Shown: positions 45,438 to 54,998 of the stretch, one piece after another
Layout: every line of letters starts with the position of its first letter
Position numbering within the stretch: position 1 is the first letter of the stretch
Assembly: GCA_964486055.1 (NCBI GenBank)
Contig: CAZALE010000002.1
Location: 62,001 to 126,000 of the forward strand
Direction of reading: 5' to 3'
Origin: J014 sp964486055
Lineage (GTDB): Bacteria; Acidobacteriota; Blastocatellia; Pyrinomonadales; Pyrinomonadaceae
Length of the DNA: 64,000 nt
The notes under the pieces: generated by a model
Databases searched by the model: none
What the model was told of the DNA's origin: nothing
The model's input: the letters and a program-made list of their open reading frames with translations, nothing else
Position numbers and translations under genes: made by a program

Positions 45438-45810
45438 ACTAGAAAATTTTCTACTCCTGCTAACTGAAAAAATAAAAGAATTACAGGGAAGAGATTTCTG
45501 TGTGGTTTTGGTCTCAGATCAAAAAATCAAGCAGCTTAATAGGACTTTCAGACACAAAAATTCGCCCACAGACGTTCTCTCCTTCCCCTTTAATGATGAA
45601 TCGCTTGAGAGCAACTTTCTAGGAGACGTTATAATAAGCACAGAGACTGCTAGTAGACAGGCCAGCGACAATAATCTGACTATAGAAAAGGAAATAAAAC
45701 AACTGATTCTACATGGAGTTCTACATCTGTGTGGTTATGATCACGAAACAGATAATGGTGAGATGAATCATCTCGAGCTAAAGCTTAGAAAAACCTTAAA
45801 AATAGACTGA
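45388..45810 (+). CDS. ybeY: Endoribonuclease YbeY (rRNA maturation factor)
   Basis: The 140-residue protein has NRTFRHKNSPTDVLSFPF and LGDVIIS. The zinc motif HGVLHLCGYDHETD (H-x3-H-x5-H) is the YbeY signature. It takes part in 16S rRNA 3' processing and ribosome quality control. It overlaps phoH upstream and shares its stop codon with the next start (TGATG), so the three genes are tightly coupled. Confidence 0.95.
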   Translation: MPQIINKQRKVKVNQAELENFLLLLTEKIKELQGRDFCVVLVSDQKIKQLNRTFRHKNSPTDVLSFPFNDESLESNFLGDVIISTETASRQASDNNLTIEKEIKQLILHGVLHLCGYDHETDNGEMNHLELKLRKTLKID

Positions 45811-47096
45811 TGCAAGCAGAAGTAATAATAGCCATCCTAATATTGTTTCTACTAGTGTTTTTAGCCACTATCGACATGTCCTTTACTCAATTGTCAGACG
45901 TTTCTCTACGCCGTCTTTTAGCAGAGCTTAAATCAAATGAAAATTCTAATCCTGGAATACGCGAAATCTTAGAGAATCGTCCGCGGTTTCGCTTCACACT
46001 CTCAGCATGCATACAAATTTTACTCATAATTTTTGCAGTACTCGTAACAATGATCGTCCACCAAAGCCAGCTCTATCAAACTCCTCAGCAAATGCTTTTG
46101 ATTGCTTTAGCGATTGCCTTACCTCTATCTGGTATCTTTAGGCAATTTATTCCCAGACTTTTAGCGTGGCGTAACCCGGAGAAAAAGCTACTTTTGCTGC
46201 TACCTTTCGTTCGCCCGCTCTATAGCTTCATGTCATTTCTGGCTGACCCTTTCGAAAAATTCCTACACCGCCACCAAAAACCTGATGAGACTGAAGATAG
46301 CGAAGATGATGAACACATACAAGCACTTATTGAGGTCGGACAGGCCGAAGGCATAATAGAAGAGCAAGAGAAAGAGATGATTGAAACAATGATAGACTTT
46401 CTCGATAGGAGAGTCTCTGAAATAATGACACCTCGAACTGAAATATGCGCTCTTCCAATTGAAACCACAGTGCGGCAAGCCAGAGACTTGATCATAGAAG
46501 AAAAATATTCTCGCATACCGGTTTATAGAGAAAACATAGACAACATCGAAGGAGTCATCTACGTACGAGATTTGTTGACGGCTTGGGCAGAAAATAAAGA
46601 AGATGAAAAGATAGAAAATTTCTTACGCCCTGCTTTCTTTGTACCAGAGACCAAAATAATCCCCGAATTACTAAAGGACATGCAGGCTAATCATTTTCAG
46701 TTGGCGATAGTCATAGATGAATATGGTGGTGTTGCTGGTTTAGTAACTCTCGAGGACATAGTAGAAGAAATCGTAGGGGAAATAGAGGATGAAGATATTG
46801 AAGATGAGGAAATTATTGAAATAATCGAAGGTGAGGAAGGCTATTTCGATGTGCTTGGCTCGACGGAGATCAGTAAAATAGAAAGATTATTCGACTTGTA
46901 TTTTGAAGATGAGGAAGTTACGACCATCGGAGGTTTGGTTGTCAATGAGTTAGGCTACGTACCAAAGCCAAGAGAGAAATTCAATATCCATGGCCTTAAT
47001 ATCGAAATTCTAAGATCTGATGATAAAAAAATCCACCTACTTCGCCTCCGAAAGGCTTCTGAGGACAAAACACCTCACATTGAACCGCAGAATTAA
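45810..47096 (+). CDS. CNNM/CorC-type membrane protein with CBS pair
   Basis: The 428-residue product has hydrophobic N-terminal helices (VIIAILILFLLVFLATIDM, FTLSACIQILLIIFAVLVTMIV, MLLIALAIALPLSGIF). Two CBS domains lie at about 205-330 (VSEIMTPRTEICALPIE, IPVYRENIDNIEGVIYVRDLL, AIVIDEYGGVAGLVTLEDIVEEIVGEIEDE), followed by a CorC_HlyC domain. The family is implicated in Mg2+ or Co2+ transport and is often misnamed hemolysin. Position after ybeY is the common bacterial order. Confidence 0.9.
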   Translation: MQAEVIIAILILFLLVFLATIDMSFTQLSDVSLRRLLAELKSNENSNPGIREILENRPRFRFTLSACIQILLIIFAVLVTMIVHQSQLYQTPQQMLLIALAIALPLSGIFRQFIPRLLAWRNPEKKLLLLLPFVRPLYSFMSFLADPFEKFLHRHQKPDETEDSEDDEHIQALIEVGQAEGIIEEQEKEMIETMIDFLDRRVSEIMTPRTEICALPIETTVRQARDLIIEEKYSRIPVYRENIDNIEGVIYVRDLLTAWAENKEDEKIENFLRPAFFVPETKIIPELLKDMQANHFQLAIVIDEYGGVAGLVTLEDIVEEIVGEIEDEDIEDEEIIEIIEGEEGYFDVLGSTEISKIERLFDLYFEDEEVTTIGGLVVNELGYVPKPREKFNIHGLNIEILRSDDKKIHLLRLRKASEDKTPHIEPQN

Positions 47097-47151
47097 GAAT
47101 TACCAGATTCATCCCCTGAATAAAAACCCTATCATTTTTTGGCTGAACAGA

Positions 47152-49761
47152 TCATTTTTCCAAATCTCTGTCGAAAGACTCATACTTAAAGAGCGAGGAT
47201 GAGGAAGGTCGTATCTTCAACATCGGATCACCCAACAGTTCCCACGATAAACGCACATCTCTACCATTTGGTATTGCTGTTTTTGCATCTTTTATCAAGT
47301 CACCTATTCTGTCATAGGGACCATTTCTCAGGTTTCGATAAAATCTAAGTGCCATAGTTTCCTGAACATCCGGTGTTGTAAGTGCACTCGAAGCCCATGA
47401 AGCCACAGCTCCACCTTGAGATTTATTAACTAGTGCCTCGGCTAACCCCTCCTGACTAGCCTCAATATAATAGCCATTCAAACAAGTTAGCACATTTACG
47501 ATGATGAGGTTATTGTTCGTATTGTTGAGGGACGGGACATCATTGCGGGTAAAGAGGCTACCTGCCCACCCCGCGAAAGTTCCATGGCCAGAGTAGTTTA
47601 CCAAGAATGGACCATTGTTAAAGCCGGCTATTACTCTATCCCTAGCATCTGAAGCTGAGCGATTGACAGTAGTGACCGGGATGCTGGAGGGAAGTTCGGC
47701 TATTAGGCGATTGTTTAATGCCTCAAAATCATAACCTTGGGGCAGATCTGATGGGAATAACCCACCGCGTGAGAAAGCCTGGTTTATTCCCTGTTCGAAA
47801 GACATCGTTTTAGCCAATGCTGCTGCTATGACGGATGCGCTGCGAGTAGCAATTCTTCCTATGGGAATTTCAGCTAAGCCATCGTCATCAAAATCTGCCA
47901 GGGCTTCGTCACTTCCAGTTTCCATGAATGTTGTATCGACTATCATTGTCGGAATGAAATTGTTGAATCCATTACCAGAGTAGTTTCTGGGGTCAAAAGT
48001 TGCATCACCAAGTAAAAGAACATAATCAGGCTGAATACTCCAATTCGTTTTAGCATATTGTAGGAACCTGCGAATGGATTCGCCCGTAGGCAAACCAAAA
48101 TCAAACTCATCGAATATATCCTCAACATTCACCACCTTAACCGTTATACCCTGACTACGGCGATAATTAGCCCAATTTTCAGCCTCTGTCATCCAGTTAG
48201 CATGAGAGATTATTATGAGCTTACCTGCGTTGCTCGGGCTGGACAAGGTCGATGGAACATTAGGTCTTATAAAAACTGGGTTTTGGATGCTGCTCTCCGT
48301 GGCTGCATAAAATATACCTGCTCGTGAGCTCGGTAGAACTAAACTGTAAGACCCAGAATTGCTTTCGATCGTAGGATTAACGACAAATCTAGGGGCGTTC
48401 GGATAAGTGATATCGTAGAGTAATATGTTTTGAGAGGAAAACCCGTCAACTTTAGTTAGCTTGTAGTTTTGAGTATAGAAAAGTAATTTATCCTCGAGAG
48501 CACGATAGCGCCTATTGTATGTAACTTTTACTTGATCGATGAAGTTGTTGCTATTTGAGACAGTCTCAATCAATCTTATGGTATTATTGCCTTCATTAAA
48601 CATCGAGGTCGGCAGAATGAAATTGGCCGTCATTAAGTCACGATACATGCCATTTATCATTCCAATTTGGGTGTCGTTTAGCAAGACTCTAATTGAGTGC
48701 TCAGTATAGCTGAAGCCTTGAACACTAACCTCGAGTTCAACGTTTGCGGAAGTCGGATCTAAAGATGGAATATTTACATTAATAGTGCCTCCAGAAGCCG
48801 AAACTAAGGCACCAAAGAAATTAGATCTGGAACCATTCAAAATAGAGTTTATATAAAAAAGATTATCCCTTTTAATAAGCGACTGCTGGAATGATCTGGC
48901 TAAAACTCTGCCATTAATGGCACGAATGGTTCTATTTTCAGTTCGCCTGCCGTTATTATTACCAACTACTAAATAATAAACTCTGGTATCAGTTTCATTT
49001 AGATCAATACCACGTCCATAAAATTCTATAAATTCACCGTTACCTATGATTCTTATCGGTTGCTCAACTCCGTCTGTGTAAAGTTGCCATCTCTCAACAG
49101 GGGCGTTGACATCGAAACCAGCGCTTTGTAGTGCAGAGCGAGATATCCTGTAGATGCCATCTTGTTTTATACCAATTTTTACACCTGGCTGTGCCGCGAC
49201 CCATCTCTGAGTATCAAAGTTCGCATTATCTTGAATAAAGTCGCTTTCAGTGGGTATATCAACATCAGCAGGAATCTCTAAATTTTCACGATAAACAAAG
49301 GGATTAGCCGGAGCAGAGGTTCTATTTAACAACTCTTCACTAGAAGTGCCAGCGATCTCCTCTAGATTTTTTACTCTTGTAGGTCTGAATCTCTGGCTTT
49401 GTTGAGTGGTACCATTCAGAAAAAGTATCTCGATGGAATATAAGGTTTTTATATCGCCTCGTGGATCAAAATAACTATAAGATCTACCCCATTCAGGATT
49501 TTCTCCACTGAAAAGACTGGCCGCCGCTATATATCCAGGAGTTACTAGAGATTCTTCCTTACCCTTATGTCTATAAATACGAAAACCAGCGATTTCATTC
49601 TCACTCACAGTTTTCCACTCAAGCCAAACCCCTTTTCCATCAGTGTAAGCTTTTGTTATTACGTTTTCGGATGCTTCCACAGAGGTCTTATAAAGATATA
49701 TAGCACCACATAAAAGGAAAATCGTGACACCTAAAAGCCAAAGCGCTCTATTTCTTTTCAT
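47152..49761 (-). CDS. C25 family (gingipain-type) cysteine peptidase, membrane-anchored
   Basis: The 869-residue protein has an N-terminal TM or signal anchor (LWLLGVTIFLLCGAIYLY), a fibronectin-like region, and beta-rich domains. From about residue 530 a C25 peptidase domain reads YVLLLGDATFDPRNY, then AEIPIGRIATRSA, NYSGHGTFAGW (His726) and VNVLTCLNGYY (Cys760), the expected His-Cys dyad. ELLGDPMLKI is typical of the domain end. No type IX secretion C-terminal domain is evident after it. A surface or periplasmic protease role is inferred. Confidence 0.85.
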   Translation of the reverse strand: MKRNRALWLLGVTIFLLCGAIYLYKTSVEASENVITKAYTDGKGVWLEWKTVSENEIAGFRIYRHKGKEESLVTPGYIAAASLFSGENPEWGRSYSYFDPRGDIKTLYSIEILFLNGTTQQSQRFRPTRVKNLEEIAGTSSEELLNRTSAPANPFVYRENLEIPADVDIPTESDFIQDNANFDTQRWVAAQPGVKIGIKQDGIYRISRSALQSAGFDVNAPVERWQLYTDGVEQPIRIIGNGEFIEFYGRGIDLNETDTRVYYLVVGNNNGRRTENRTIRAINGRVLARSFQQSLIKRDNLFYINSILNGSRSNFFGALVSASGGTINVNIPSLDPTSANVELEVSVQGFSYTEHSIRVLLNDTQIGMINGMYRDLMTANFILPTSMFNEGNNTIRLIETVSNSNNFIDQVKVTYNRRYRALEDKLLFYTQNYKLTKVDGFSSQNILLYDITYPNAPRFVVNPTIESNSGSYSLVLPSSRAGIFYAATESSIQNPVFIRPNVPSTLSSPSNAGKLIIISHANWMTEAENWANYRRSQGITVKVVNVEDIFDEFDFGLPTGESIRRFLQYAKTNWSIQPDYVLLLGDATFDPRNYSGNGFNNFIPTMIVDTTFMETGSDEALADFDDDGLAEIPIGRIATRSASVIAAALAKTMSFEQGINQAFSRGGLFPSDLPQGYDFEALNNRLIAELPSSIPVTTVNRSASDARDRVIAGFNNGPFLVNYSGHGTFAGWAGSLFTRNDVPSLNNTNNNLIIVNVLTCLNGYYIEASQEGLAEALVNKSQGGAVASWASSALTTPDVQETMALRFYRNLRNGPYDRIGDLIKDAKTAIPNGRDVRLSWELLGDPMLKIRPSSSSLFKYESFDRDLEK

Positions 49762-49898
49762 TTTCGACTTACCCCTTTTTCAATTTGTTTGGTCTTTCTT
49801 TAAAATCCGCCAGCCTAGCTTGAAAGAGTTAAATATCAGGGAAGGACTTCGCCAATGCTGAATGAATTGTAGTAAATCTGGCAATCTTAGTCAAGTCA

Positions 49899-50297
49899 TC
49901 ACTTATCTTCTTTCTTCTTTCCTATTTGGACTTTCTCCCGATATTGATTTATCGCTACGTATACGACCTCTGCTTCTGTTACTCTGACAATCTGCCCGTG
50001 TGAGCCGAATCTCTCTGCCTCAACTACTACTTTTACGGTTATTGAAGTATTGCCAACCTTCGTAGTTTGAGCGTAAAAGCTAACTAAATCTCCAACAAAT
50101 ACTGGCTCATGGAAGACCACTTCCTTCATTGCCACAGTGACGAAGCGTTCATGACCAGTATGACGGATGGCTTCAATTCCTCCTGCAATGTCGATATAAC
50201 TCAGTATTACACCACCAAAAATCGTGCCATGGGCGTTAGTGTCCCGCGGCATCATCGTAACCCTTATAGCAGCATTTCTCAGTTTACCTTGCTCCAT
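49899..50297 (-). CDS. Acyl-CoA thioesterase (YciA-like hotdog)
   Basis: The 132-residue protein has MMPRDTNAHGTIFGGVILSYID, the N-x-x-G-x-x-F-GG motif of the acyl-CoA thioesterase II/YciA type with its catalytic Asp and helix. VTVAMKEVVFHEPVFVGDLVSFYA supplies the strand pair. It hydrolyses acyl-CoA; chain-length preference is unknown. It ends in the lysine/glutamate-rich KVQIGKKKEDK. It follows the alpha/beta hydrolase gene by about 20 nt. Confidence 0.87.
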   Translation of the reverse strand: MEQGKLRNAAIRVTMMPRDTNAHGTIFGGVILSYIDIAGGIEAIRHTGHERFVTVAMKEVVFHEPVFVGDLVSFYAQTTKVGNTSITVKVVVEAERFGSHGQIVRVTEAEVVYVAINQYREKVQIGKKKEDK

Positions 50298-50318
50298 AAA
50301 CTCATTTTTGAAAAAATT

Positions 50319-50963
50319 TTAAATCAAATATGGAAAAATATCCCTAATTATCCAATTTTTGATCGCGTCTTTTAATTGATCTAAATGGTTATCGAAAAAG
50401 TGTCCACAATTTCTAAAGATTATCAATTGCTTAGGACAATTTAACTGATCGTAAACTTTTTTGAGGTTTTCTAAAGATCCAAACTCATCTGAGTCTCCGT
50501 GTAAGAAAAGTATAGGTTTACTGCATGATTTCAGAAATGAGTAATCGTATTTATCAACCGGTGAACCAATGCTTATCAAGGCCGATACTCGCTGATCACT
50601 TAAAACTGCCTCTAGTCCAAATCTAGAGCCGAATGAAAAACCAGCAAAAACACAAAATCTATTTGGGTATTTCTCAATTAAAAAATTGAGCGCTGTCAGT
50701 ACATCCTCTTTTTCTCCTATACCTGAGTCGTGAGTTCCAGTCGATAAACCAACTCCTCGAAAGTTAAATCTCAAGGCTACTAAACCAACCTCAAGCAATG
50801 CATTGGCGGTACGAAAAACAACCTTATTATGCATTGTTCCACCACCTAAGGGATGAGGATGCGCAACTAAAGCTACACCTTTTACTGTATCAGCCGGTTC
50901 TTTCAAGATCGCCTCCAAGCGCCCATGAGAGGCCGGTATGAATAGATTACCCTTTGGATACAT
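50319..50963 (-). CDS. Alpha/beta hydrolase (dienelactone-hydrolase-like fold)
   Basis: The 214-residue product has VALVAHPHPLGGGTMHNKVV (oxyanion region), FNFRGVGLSTG, the nucleophile elbow FAGFSFGSRFGLEA (Gly-Phe-Ser-Phe-Gly), the acid in FLHGDSDEFGS, and the His in RNCGHFFDNHLDQ. All triad positions are present. Close relatives are often annotated as KANL3/Tex30-like or DLH-like hydrolases with unknown substrates. Confidence 0.85.
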   Translation of the reverse strand: MYPKGNLFIPASHGRLEAILKEPADTVKGVALVAHPHPLGGGTMHNKVVFRTANALLEVGLVALRFNFRGVGLSTGTHDSGIGEKEDVLTALNFLIEKYPNRFCVFAGFSFGSRFGLEAVLSDQRVSALISIGSPVDKYDYSFLKSCSKPILFLHGDSDEFGSLENLKKVYDQLNCPKQLIIFRNCGHFFDNHLDQLKDAIKNWIIRDIFPYLI

Positions 50964-50998
50964 AAAAAGTAATCATACACAAATGGTAAAAACTTTTG

Positions 50999-51904
50999 CT
51001 ACCTCAGCTTCACGCTTTTAATCTCAATTTTTTCTTGTAAATAATCAGGTAGGACGACAGATGGAGTTTGAACATGAGATTTATTTATTTTTAGATCCTC
51101 AGGCTTCAGATTTTCTATCAATGAACGTGGGGCGAATAAGGACACTATGGCTACACGCCGAGAGCCATGCTCCTCATATGGTACATTGAAGATTTTCTCA
51201 ATTCTTTTCTCACCGATGATAAGGTAGACATCAACGCTTGGTTCGAGCGGTCTGATCTTAGGATTTATCACATTAAGTCCGATACCTTTCGCCATGAAAC
51301 TCTCACTTCGATTGTCTATGTTTATTTTCTCTGTTGATACGCTGTCTATTGAGCGAATATAGCTTTCTGGACCTCTAATCAATATTTTTTGGGGTGTGAC
51401 CGTAAACCCGTAAAGCTCAAAATCCTTCGCTGGTGTACCTTCGATCTCAGGCTTAACACTCACCTCCTTCTCTTCAAGCCTTTCTAACCTGACGGAGATT
51501 TTACTTGGTTGGATCTCCTCCAGCTTGACCCCGCTCGGCAACTCTATGGTTACATTCTCCGGCGCTAAGGTCAGTGTCCGATCCCCAGGCTTGAAATTGC
51601 TTAAATCTAATACAACAACCAAATCTTCTCGCCTTAATTTATCAATTTTATTTTTATCACCAGTCACTATGAGATCCACTTCTTTCACAGAGGCATTTAG
51701 AAGTTCCATGTCACTCGGATAGCTTAAGCTTAGTTGAACATTTGAAATTCGCTTGGATACAGGTGAGCGTAAACCGCCTACATTGACCCAAAGCCCTAGC
51801 GCGAGAATAAGTGCGGTCAGCTTTAAAGGCCAATCTCTCAAAAAAATTCTTTCCAAAATCTGACGTAACGAAAGTTCATCTTTTATCGAGTTAAAATTTG
51901 TCAT
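50999..51904 (-). CDS. YbbR-like (CdaR) domain protein
   Basis: The 301-residue protein has an N-terminal TM (WPLKLTALILALGLWVNVGG). At least two YbbR repeats follow (VSKRISNVQLSLSYPSDMELLN, FELYGFTVTPQKILIRGPESYIRSIDSV with TEKINIDNRSES). In Firmicutes CdaR regulates the diadenylate cyclase CdaA, and here it directly follows cdaA on the same strand, 11 nt away. It probably sits in the periplasm as a CdaA partner. Confidence 0.9.
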   Translation of the reverse strand: MTNFNSIKDELSLRQILERIFLRDWPLKLTALILALGLWVNVGGLRSPVSKRISNVQLSLSYPSDMELLNASVKEVDLIVTGDKNKIDKLRREDLVVVLDLSNFKPGDRTLTLAPENVTIELPSGVKLEEIQPSKISVRLERLEEKEVSVKPEIEGTPAKDFELYGFTVTPQKILIRGPESYIRSIDSVSTEKINIDNRSESFMAKGIGLNVINPKIRPLEPSVDVYLIIGEKRIEKIFNVPYEEHGSRRVAIVSLFAPRSLIENLKPEDLKINKSHVQTPSVVLPDYLQEKIEIKSVKLR

Positions 51905-51915
51905 CTCGACCCAAA

Positions 51916-52752
51916 CTAACTAATGGAAATCTCTGTATCCTTCACTGGTTTTAATTTTGCGTTTTCTTTCTCTACATAGGCAGATTTACCCACAGAGCGT
52001 AAAAGAAGCACTCTTAAAGTGGCAGCATCTAGATTTCTGCGTATCTGTCCACTTTCAGCAAATGATATGATCCCAGTTTCCTCAGAAACAACTATTACAA
52101 CAGCGTCTGTATCTTCTGTAATTCCAATAGCTGCCCTGTGACGGGTTCCCAGCTCCCTCGATATCTCAGGATTCTTTGTAAGAGGCAAAAATACTGATGC
52201 AGCTGATATTTTCTCGTTGCGTATTACGACAGCTCCATCGTGCAAAGGAGTTGAGGGATTAAAGATCGTAACTAGCAAGTCATAAGAGATGCGGGCATCT
52301 AGCCTAACTCCAGATTCAGCAACGTTATGTAGGCTGACAGATCTCTCGATAACTATTAAAGCTCCGATTCTGGAGGTCGCTAAAGTCATAACTGCTAAAA
52401 CTATCTCATCATAAACACTTTCTCCCATCAGCTTTCGCTCTTTCCTAATTTCTGGAAGTCGCAAGCGATTCCCAAAATAGACTAGCGCTTGTCGTATCTC
52501 TGATTGAAAAAGAACAATAATGGCTATGCCTATATAAGGCAGAGCGCTTCTTAAGACAAACTCTAATGTAATCAACTCTTGCACAGTCGCTAGCCAATAA
52601 AGCACTACAAACACCACCATACCCACGAGCACTGGCAAGCTACGGGTTCTTTGTAATAATTTCAGAAGACCGTAAAAAATTATGAAAACCAGAAAGACAT
52701 CTAGCAAGTTTCTCAATAATGTGCTCGTAGAGTAATGGTCAAACATGTTCAT
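51916..52752 (-). CDS. cdaA: Diadenylate cyclase CdaA (DisA_N domain)
   Basis: The 278-residue protein has three TM helices at the N-terminus and a DAC domain. The domain has the hallmark motifs STPLHDGAVVIRN (DGA) and ELGTRHRAAIGI (RHR), plus VSEETGIISFAESG. It makes c-di-AMP from two ATP. It overlaps the preceding M50 peptidase gene by 14 nt and leads into ybbR, and the whole block continues from mreB, linking c-di-AMP with envelope functions. Confidence 0.94.
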   Translation of the reverse strand: MNMFDHYSTSTLLRNLLDVFLVFIIFYGLLKLLQRTRSLPVLVGMVVFVVLYWLATVQELITLEFVLRSALPYIGIAIIVLFQSEIRQALVYFGNRLRLPEIRKERKLMGESVYDEIVLAVMTLATSRIGALIVIERSVSLHNVAESGVRLDARISYDLLVTIFNPSTPLHDGAVVIRNEKISAASVFLPLTKNPEISRELGTRHRAAIGITEDTDAVVIVVSEETGIISFAESGQIRRNLDAATLRVLLLRSVGKSAYVEKENAKLKPVKDTEISIS

Positions 52753-53911
52753 ATCGCAGTTTATCTGGCAAACAATCTAAAATGCCAACTATTTTTCCTT
52801 CTTTGTCGAGGACTACGACAATATTTAGCCCATTTCTTTTCATTTGCTCCCCGGCCTCAGATATTGAGGAATCTATGCTTATGAAATAATCGGGATTAAC
52901 AACTCGCATCAAATCGCGAATTCTTTTACCGGCCCATTGACTTTCTGGCAACATCCTCAAGTCTTTCAATGAAAATACTCCATGCAATCTTCCGCCTTCT
53001 CCTACTGGAAAAACTAACTGCGAGGTCAAGGGTAAAATTTTATTTAAAAATTCTGCTAGTAGCATATCCGGGGATAGTATCATAGAATGTTTCACTAATT
53101 GTCCTATAGACACCTGATTATGATTTGATCGCCCCTTGATAAAGCTAGTAGCAGGAATCCATAAAAAAACTCCTACGAGACTTATCCAGAGACCAGCAAG
53201 GATATCTTTTCTTATCAGAGAAAAAGCGATACCTGCAAAAACAACTGATAATGCTATAAATTGGCCAACTCTTGAGGCGAGGTTTATGGCAGTATCTGGG
53301 CTCTTTCCATTTCTCCATAAAATCGCTTTAAGTATTCTTCCACCATCAAGTGGAAGCCCCGGTAGCAAATTGAACAGGGCGATAAAAAGATTGCAGAAGA
53401 ATAAAAACGCAAAAGTGGACATCAGAATCAAATTGTCAAAAACTTTCGCTGGAAGTAATAACAATAGGAAAGTTAGCGAGAGCATTAAACTCATTAGAGG
53501 TCCGGCGATAGCTATTCTGAATTCTTGTTTTGGAGAATCAGGCTCCTTTGACATGACTGATAAGCCACCAAATGGGTGCAATAAAATTTCATTCACGGCG
53601 ATACCTTCTCTTTTCGCTACAAAAGTATGAGCCAGCTCGTGTAACAAAATTGAAGTGAAAAATAGCACAGATCCCAAAATGGCCGCGATGATTCTCAAGA
53701 TTAAACTTTCAGCAGAAGCGGGAAAGCTCCAAAGAAAAAGCCATGTGACTAAACAAAAAAAGGCTATCCATCCGTAGTCAACCATTACAGGTATTTCACG
53801 AATACGCAATATTTTTAGACGACCCAACAAGAGCCTGCTCGATCTTGCTATGATCAAAATGAACGATTTTTTGATCAGCTCCTTCAAAATTCTAGAAAGA
53901 TTAAACCTCAA
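52739..53911 (-). CDS. Site-2-type M50 metalloprotease with CBS domains
   Basis: The 390-residue membrane protein has the zinc motif LLHELAHTFVAKREG (HExxH) and the third ligand in LPGLPLDGGRILKAILWR. About six TM segments and a C-terminal CBS pair (VFPVGEGGRLHGVFSLKDL, IVVVLDKEGKIVGILDCL) are visible. Such S2P homologues cut within membranes; the CBS pair may sense nucleotides. It overlaps both mreB (11 nt) and cdaA (14 nt). The first ~25 residues before IREIPVMVDYGW may be an extension. Confidence 0.9.
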   Translation of the reverse strand: MRFNLSRILKELIKKSFILIIARSSRLLLGRLKILRIREIPVMVDYGWIAFFCLVTWLFLWSFPASAESLILRIIAAILGSVLFFTSILLHELAHTFVAKREGIAVNEILLHPFGGLSVMSKEPDSPKQEFRIAIAGPLMSLMLSLTFLLLLLPAKVFDNLILMSTFAFLFFCNLFIALFNLLPGLPLDGGRILKAILWRNGKSPDTAINLASRVGQFIALSVVFAGIAFSLIRKDILAGLWISLVGVFLWIPATSFIKGRSNHNQVSIGQLVKHSMILSPDMLLAEFLNKILPLTSQLVFPVGEGGRLHGVFSLKDLRMLPESQWAGKRIRDLMRVVNPDYFISIDSSISEAGEQMKRNGLNIVVVLDKEGKIVGILDCLPDKLRYEHV

Positions 53912-54974
53912 AAGGGACTTCTGCGTTTTGTATGAGATCTGGTTCCCTTCTAGTTACTTTTTCCATTAGCAGAGGCTCATCAAACATCTGTAACAATCCT
54001 CGGACTATCGCATAGCGTGGTTCATCCGGCACTAAAACCGGCAGACTAACTTTTTCAGCAAGATATCTATCTATACCATGCAACAGCGCTCCGCCACCAG
54101 TCAAAAGAATTCCTCTATCATGAATATCAGCAGCCACCTCTGGACGGAGTTCGGTTAAGGTATCAGAAATTACTAAAGCCACTCGTCTGACTATAGCTTC
54201 TACGACTGGATAAAGCTCTCCCACTGTTATTTCGACGGCAGACGGATTGCCAGTTATCACATCGCGGCCACGAATCACTATAGATTTTGATAAATCATCT
54301 GGTAAGTAAGCTGTTACAAAATCAGTTTTTAATTTTTCTGTGGTCTCTTCGCCTATTTGTAGGCCTCTATGACGTCGAACATGAGTGGCTATAGCTTCGT
54401 TTATCTCATTGCTCCCAATGCTATCAGATCTCGAGTGAATTACATTACCTTTTGCAACTATCGCTATATTAGTCGTGCTTGCTCCTATGTCCACGACTGC
54501 AGAGGCTCTTTTGTCTTCAGGCGATACGCCTGCACCAAATGCCGCAGCCAGCCCCTCTTCCATCATATAAATTTTGCTGATATTAGCCTCTTCAGCTGCA
54601 TGCAACAAAGCTCTTTGCTCTACTGGAGTTATTTCTGAGGGAACACCTATCACCGCTTTGGTAACAACTTGAGTACCACCAGAACGTGCCTTTTTTACGA
54701 AATGACTCAAAAGGCTTTTTGCCCTTTCAAAATCCGCTATTACACCATTTGAGAGAGGAGCCACAACAGTGATGTCTCTACCCTCTCTGCCACGCATGTC
54801 AGCCGCCTCTTGTCCGTACGCTACGATTTCACCAGTTATTTCGTTGATTGCCACTAGGGAAGGCTCGTCCACTACTATGTCCCGCCCCTTAACAGCAATT
54901 ATTACACTGGCTGTCCCTATGTCAATTCCCATCGAGTCAGTAACTAAATTTTTGAGCCTTCTTATACTAACCAT
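53901..54974 (-). CDS. mreB: MreB/Mrl family actin-like cell shape protein
   Basis: The 357-residue product has actin-fold phosphate loops SMGIDIGTASVIIAV and ASAVVDIGASTTNIAIV, adenosine motif GILLTGGGALLHGIDRYL, and LPDDLSKS-type segments typical of MreB. It organises wall synthesis along the membrane. No mreC/mreD follows; instead the M50 protease and cdaA do. GGGG-rich AAGGGGATC precedes the ATG. Confidence 0.92.
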   Translation of the reverse strand: MVSIRRLKNLVTDSMGIDIGTASVIIAVKGRDIVVDEPSLVAINEITGEIVAYGQEAADMRGREGRDITVVAPLSNGVIADFERAKSLLSHFVKKARSGGTQVVTKAVIGVPSEITPVEQRALLHAAEEANISKIYMMEEGLAAAFGAGVSPEDKRASAVVDIGASTTNIAIVAKGNVIHSRSDSIGSNEINEAIATHVRRHRGLQIGEETTEKLKTDFVTAYLPDDLSKSIVIRGRDVITGNPSAVEITVGELYPVVEAIVRRVALVISDTLTELRPEVAADIHDRGILLTGGGALLHGIDRYLAEKVSLPVLVPDEPRYAIVRGLLQMFDEPLLMEKVTRREPDLIQNAEVPFEV

Positions 54975-54998
54975 AAGATCCCCTTGCTAAAAACAAAG

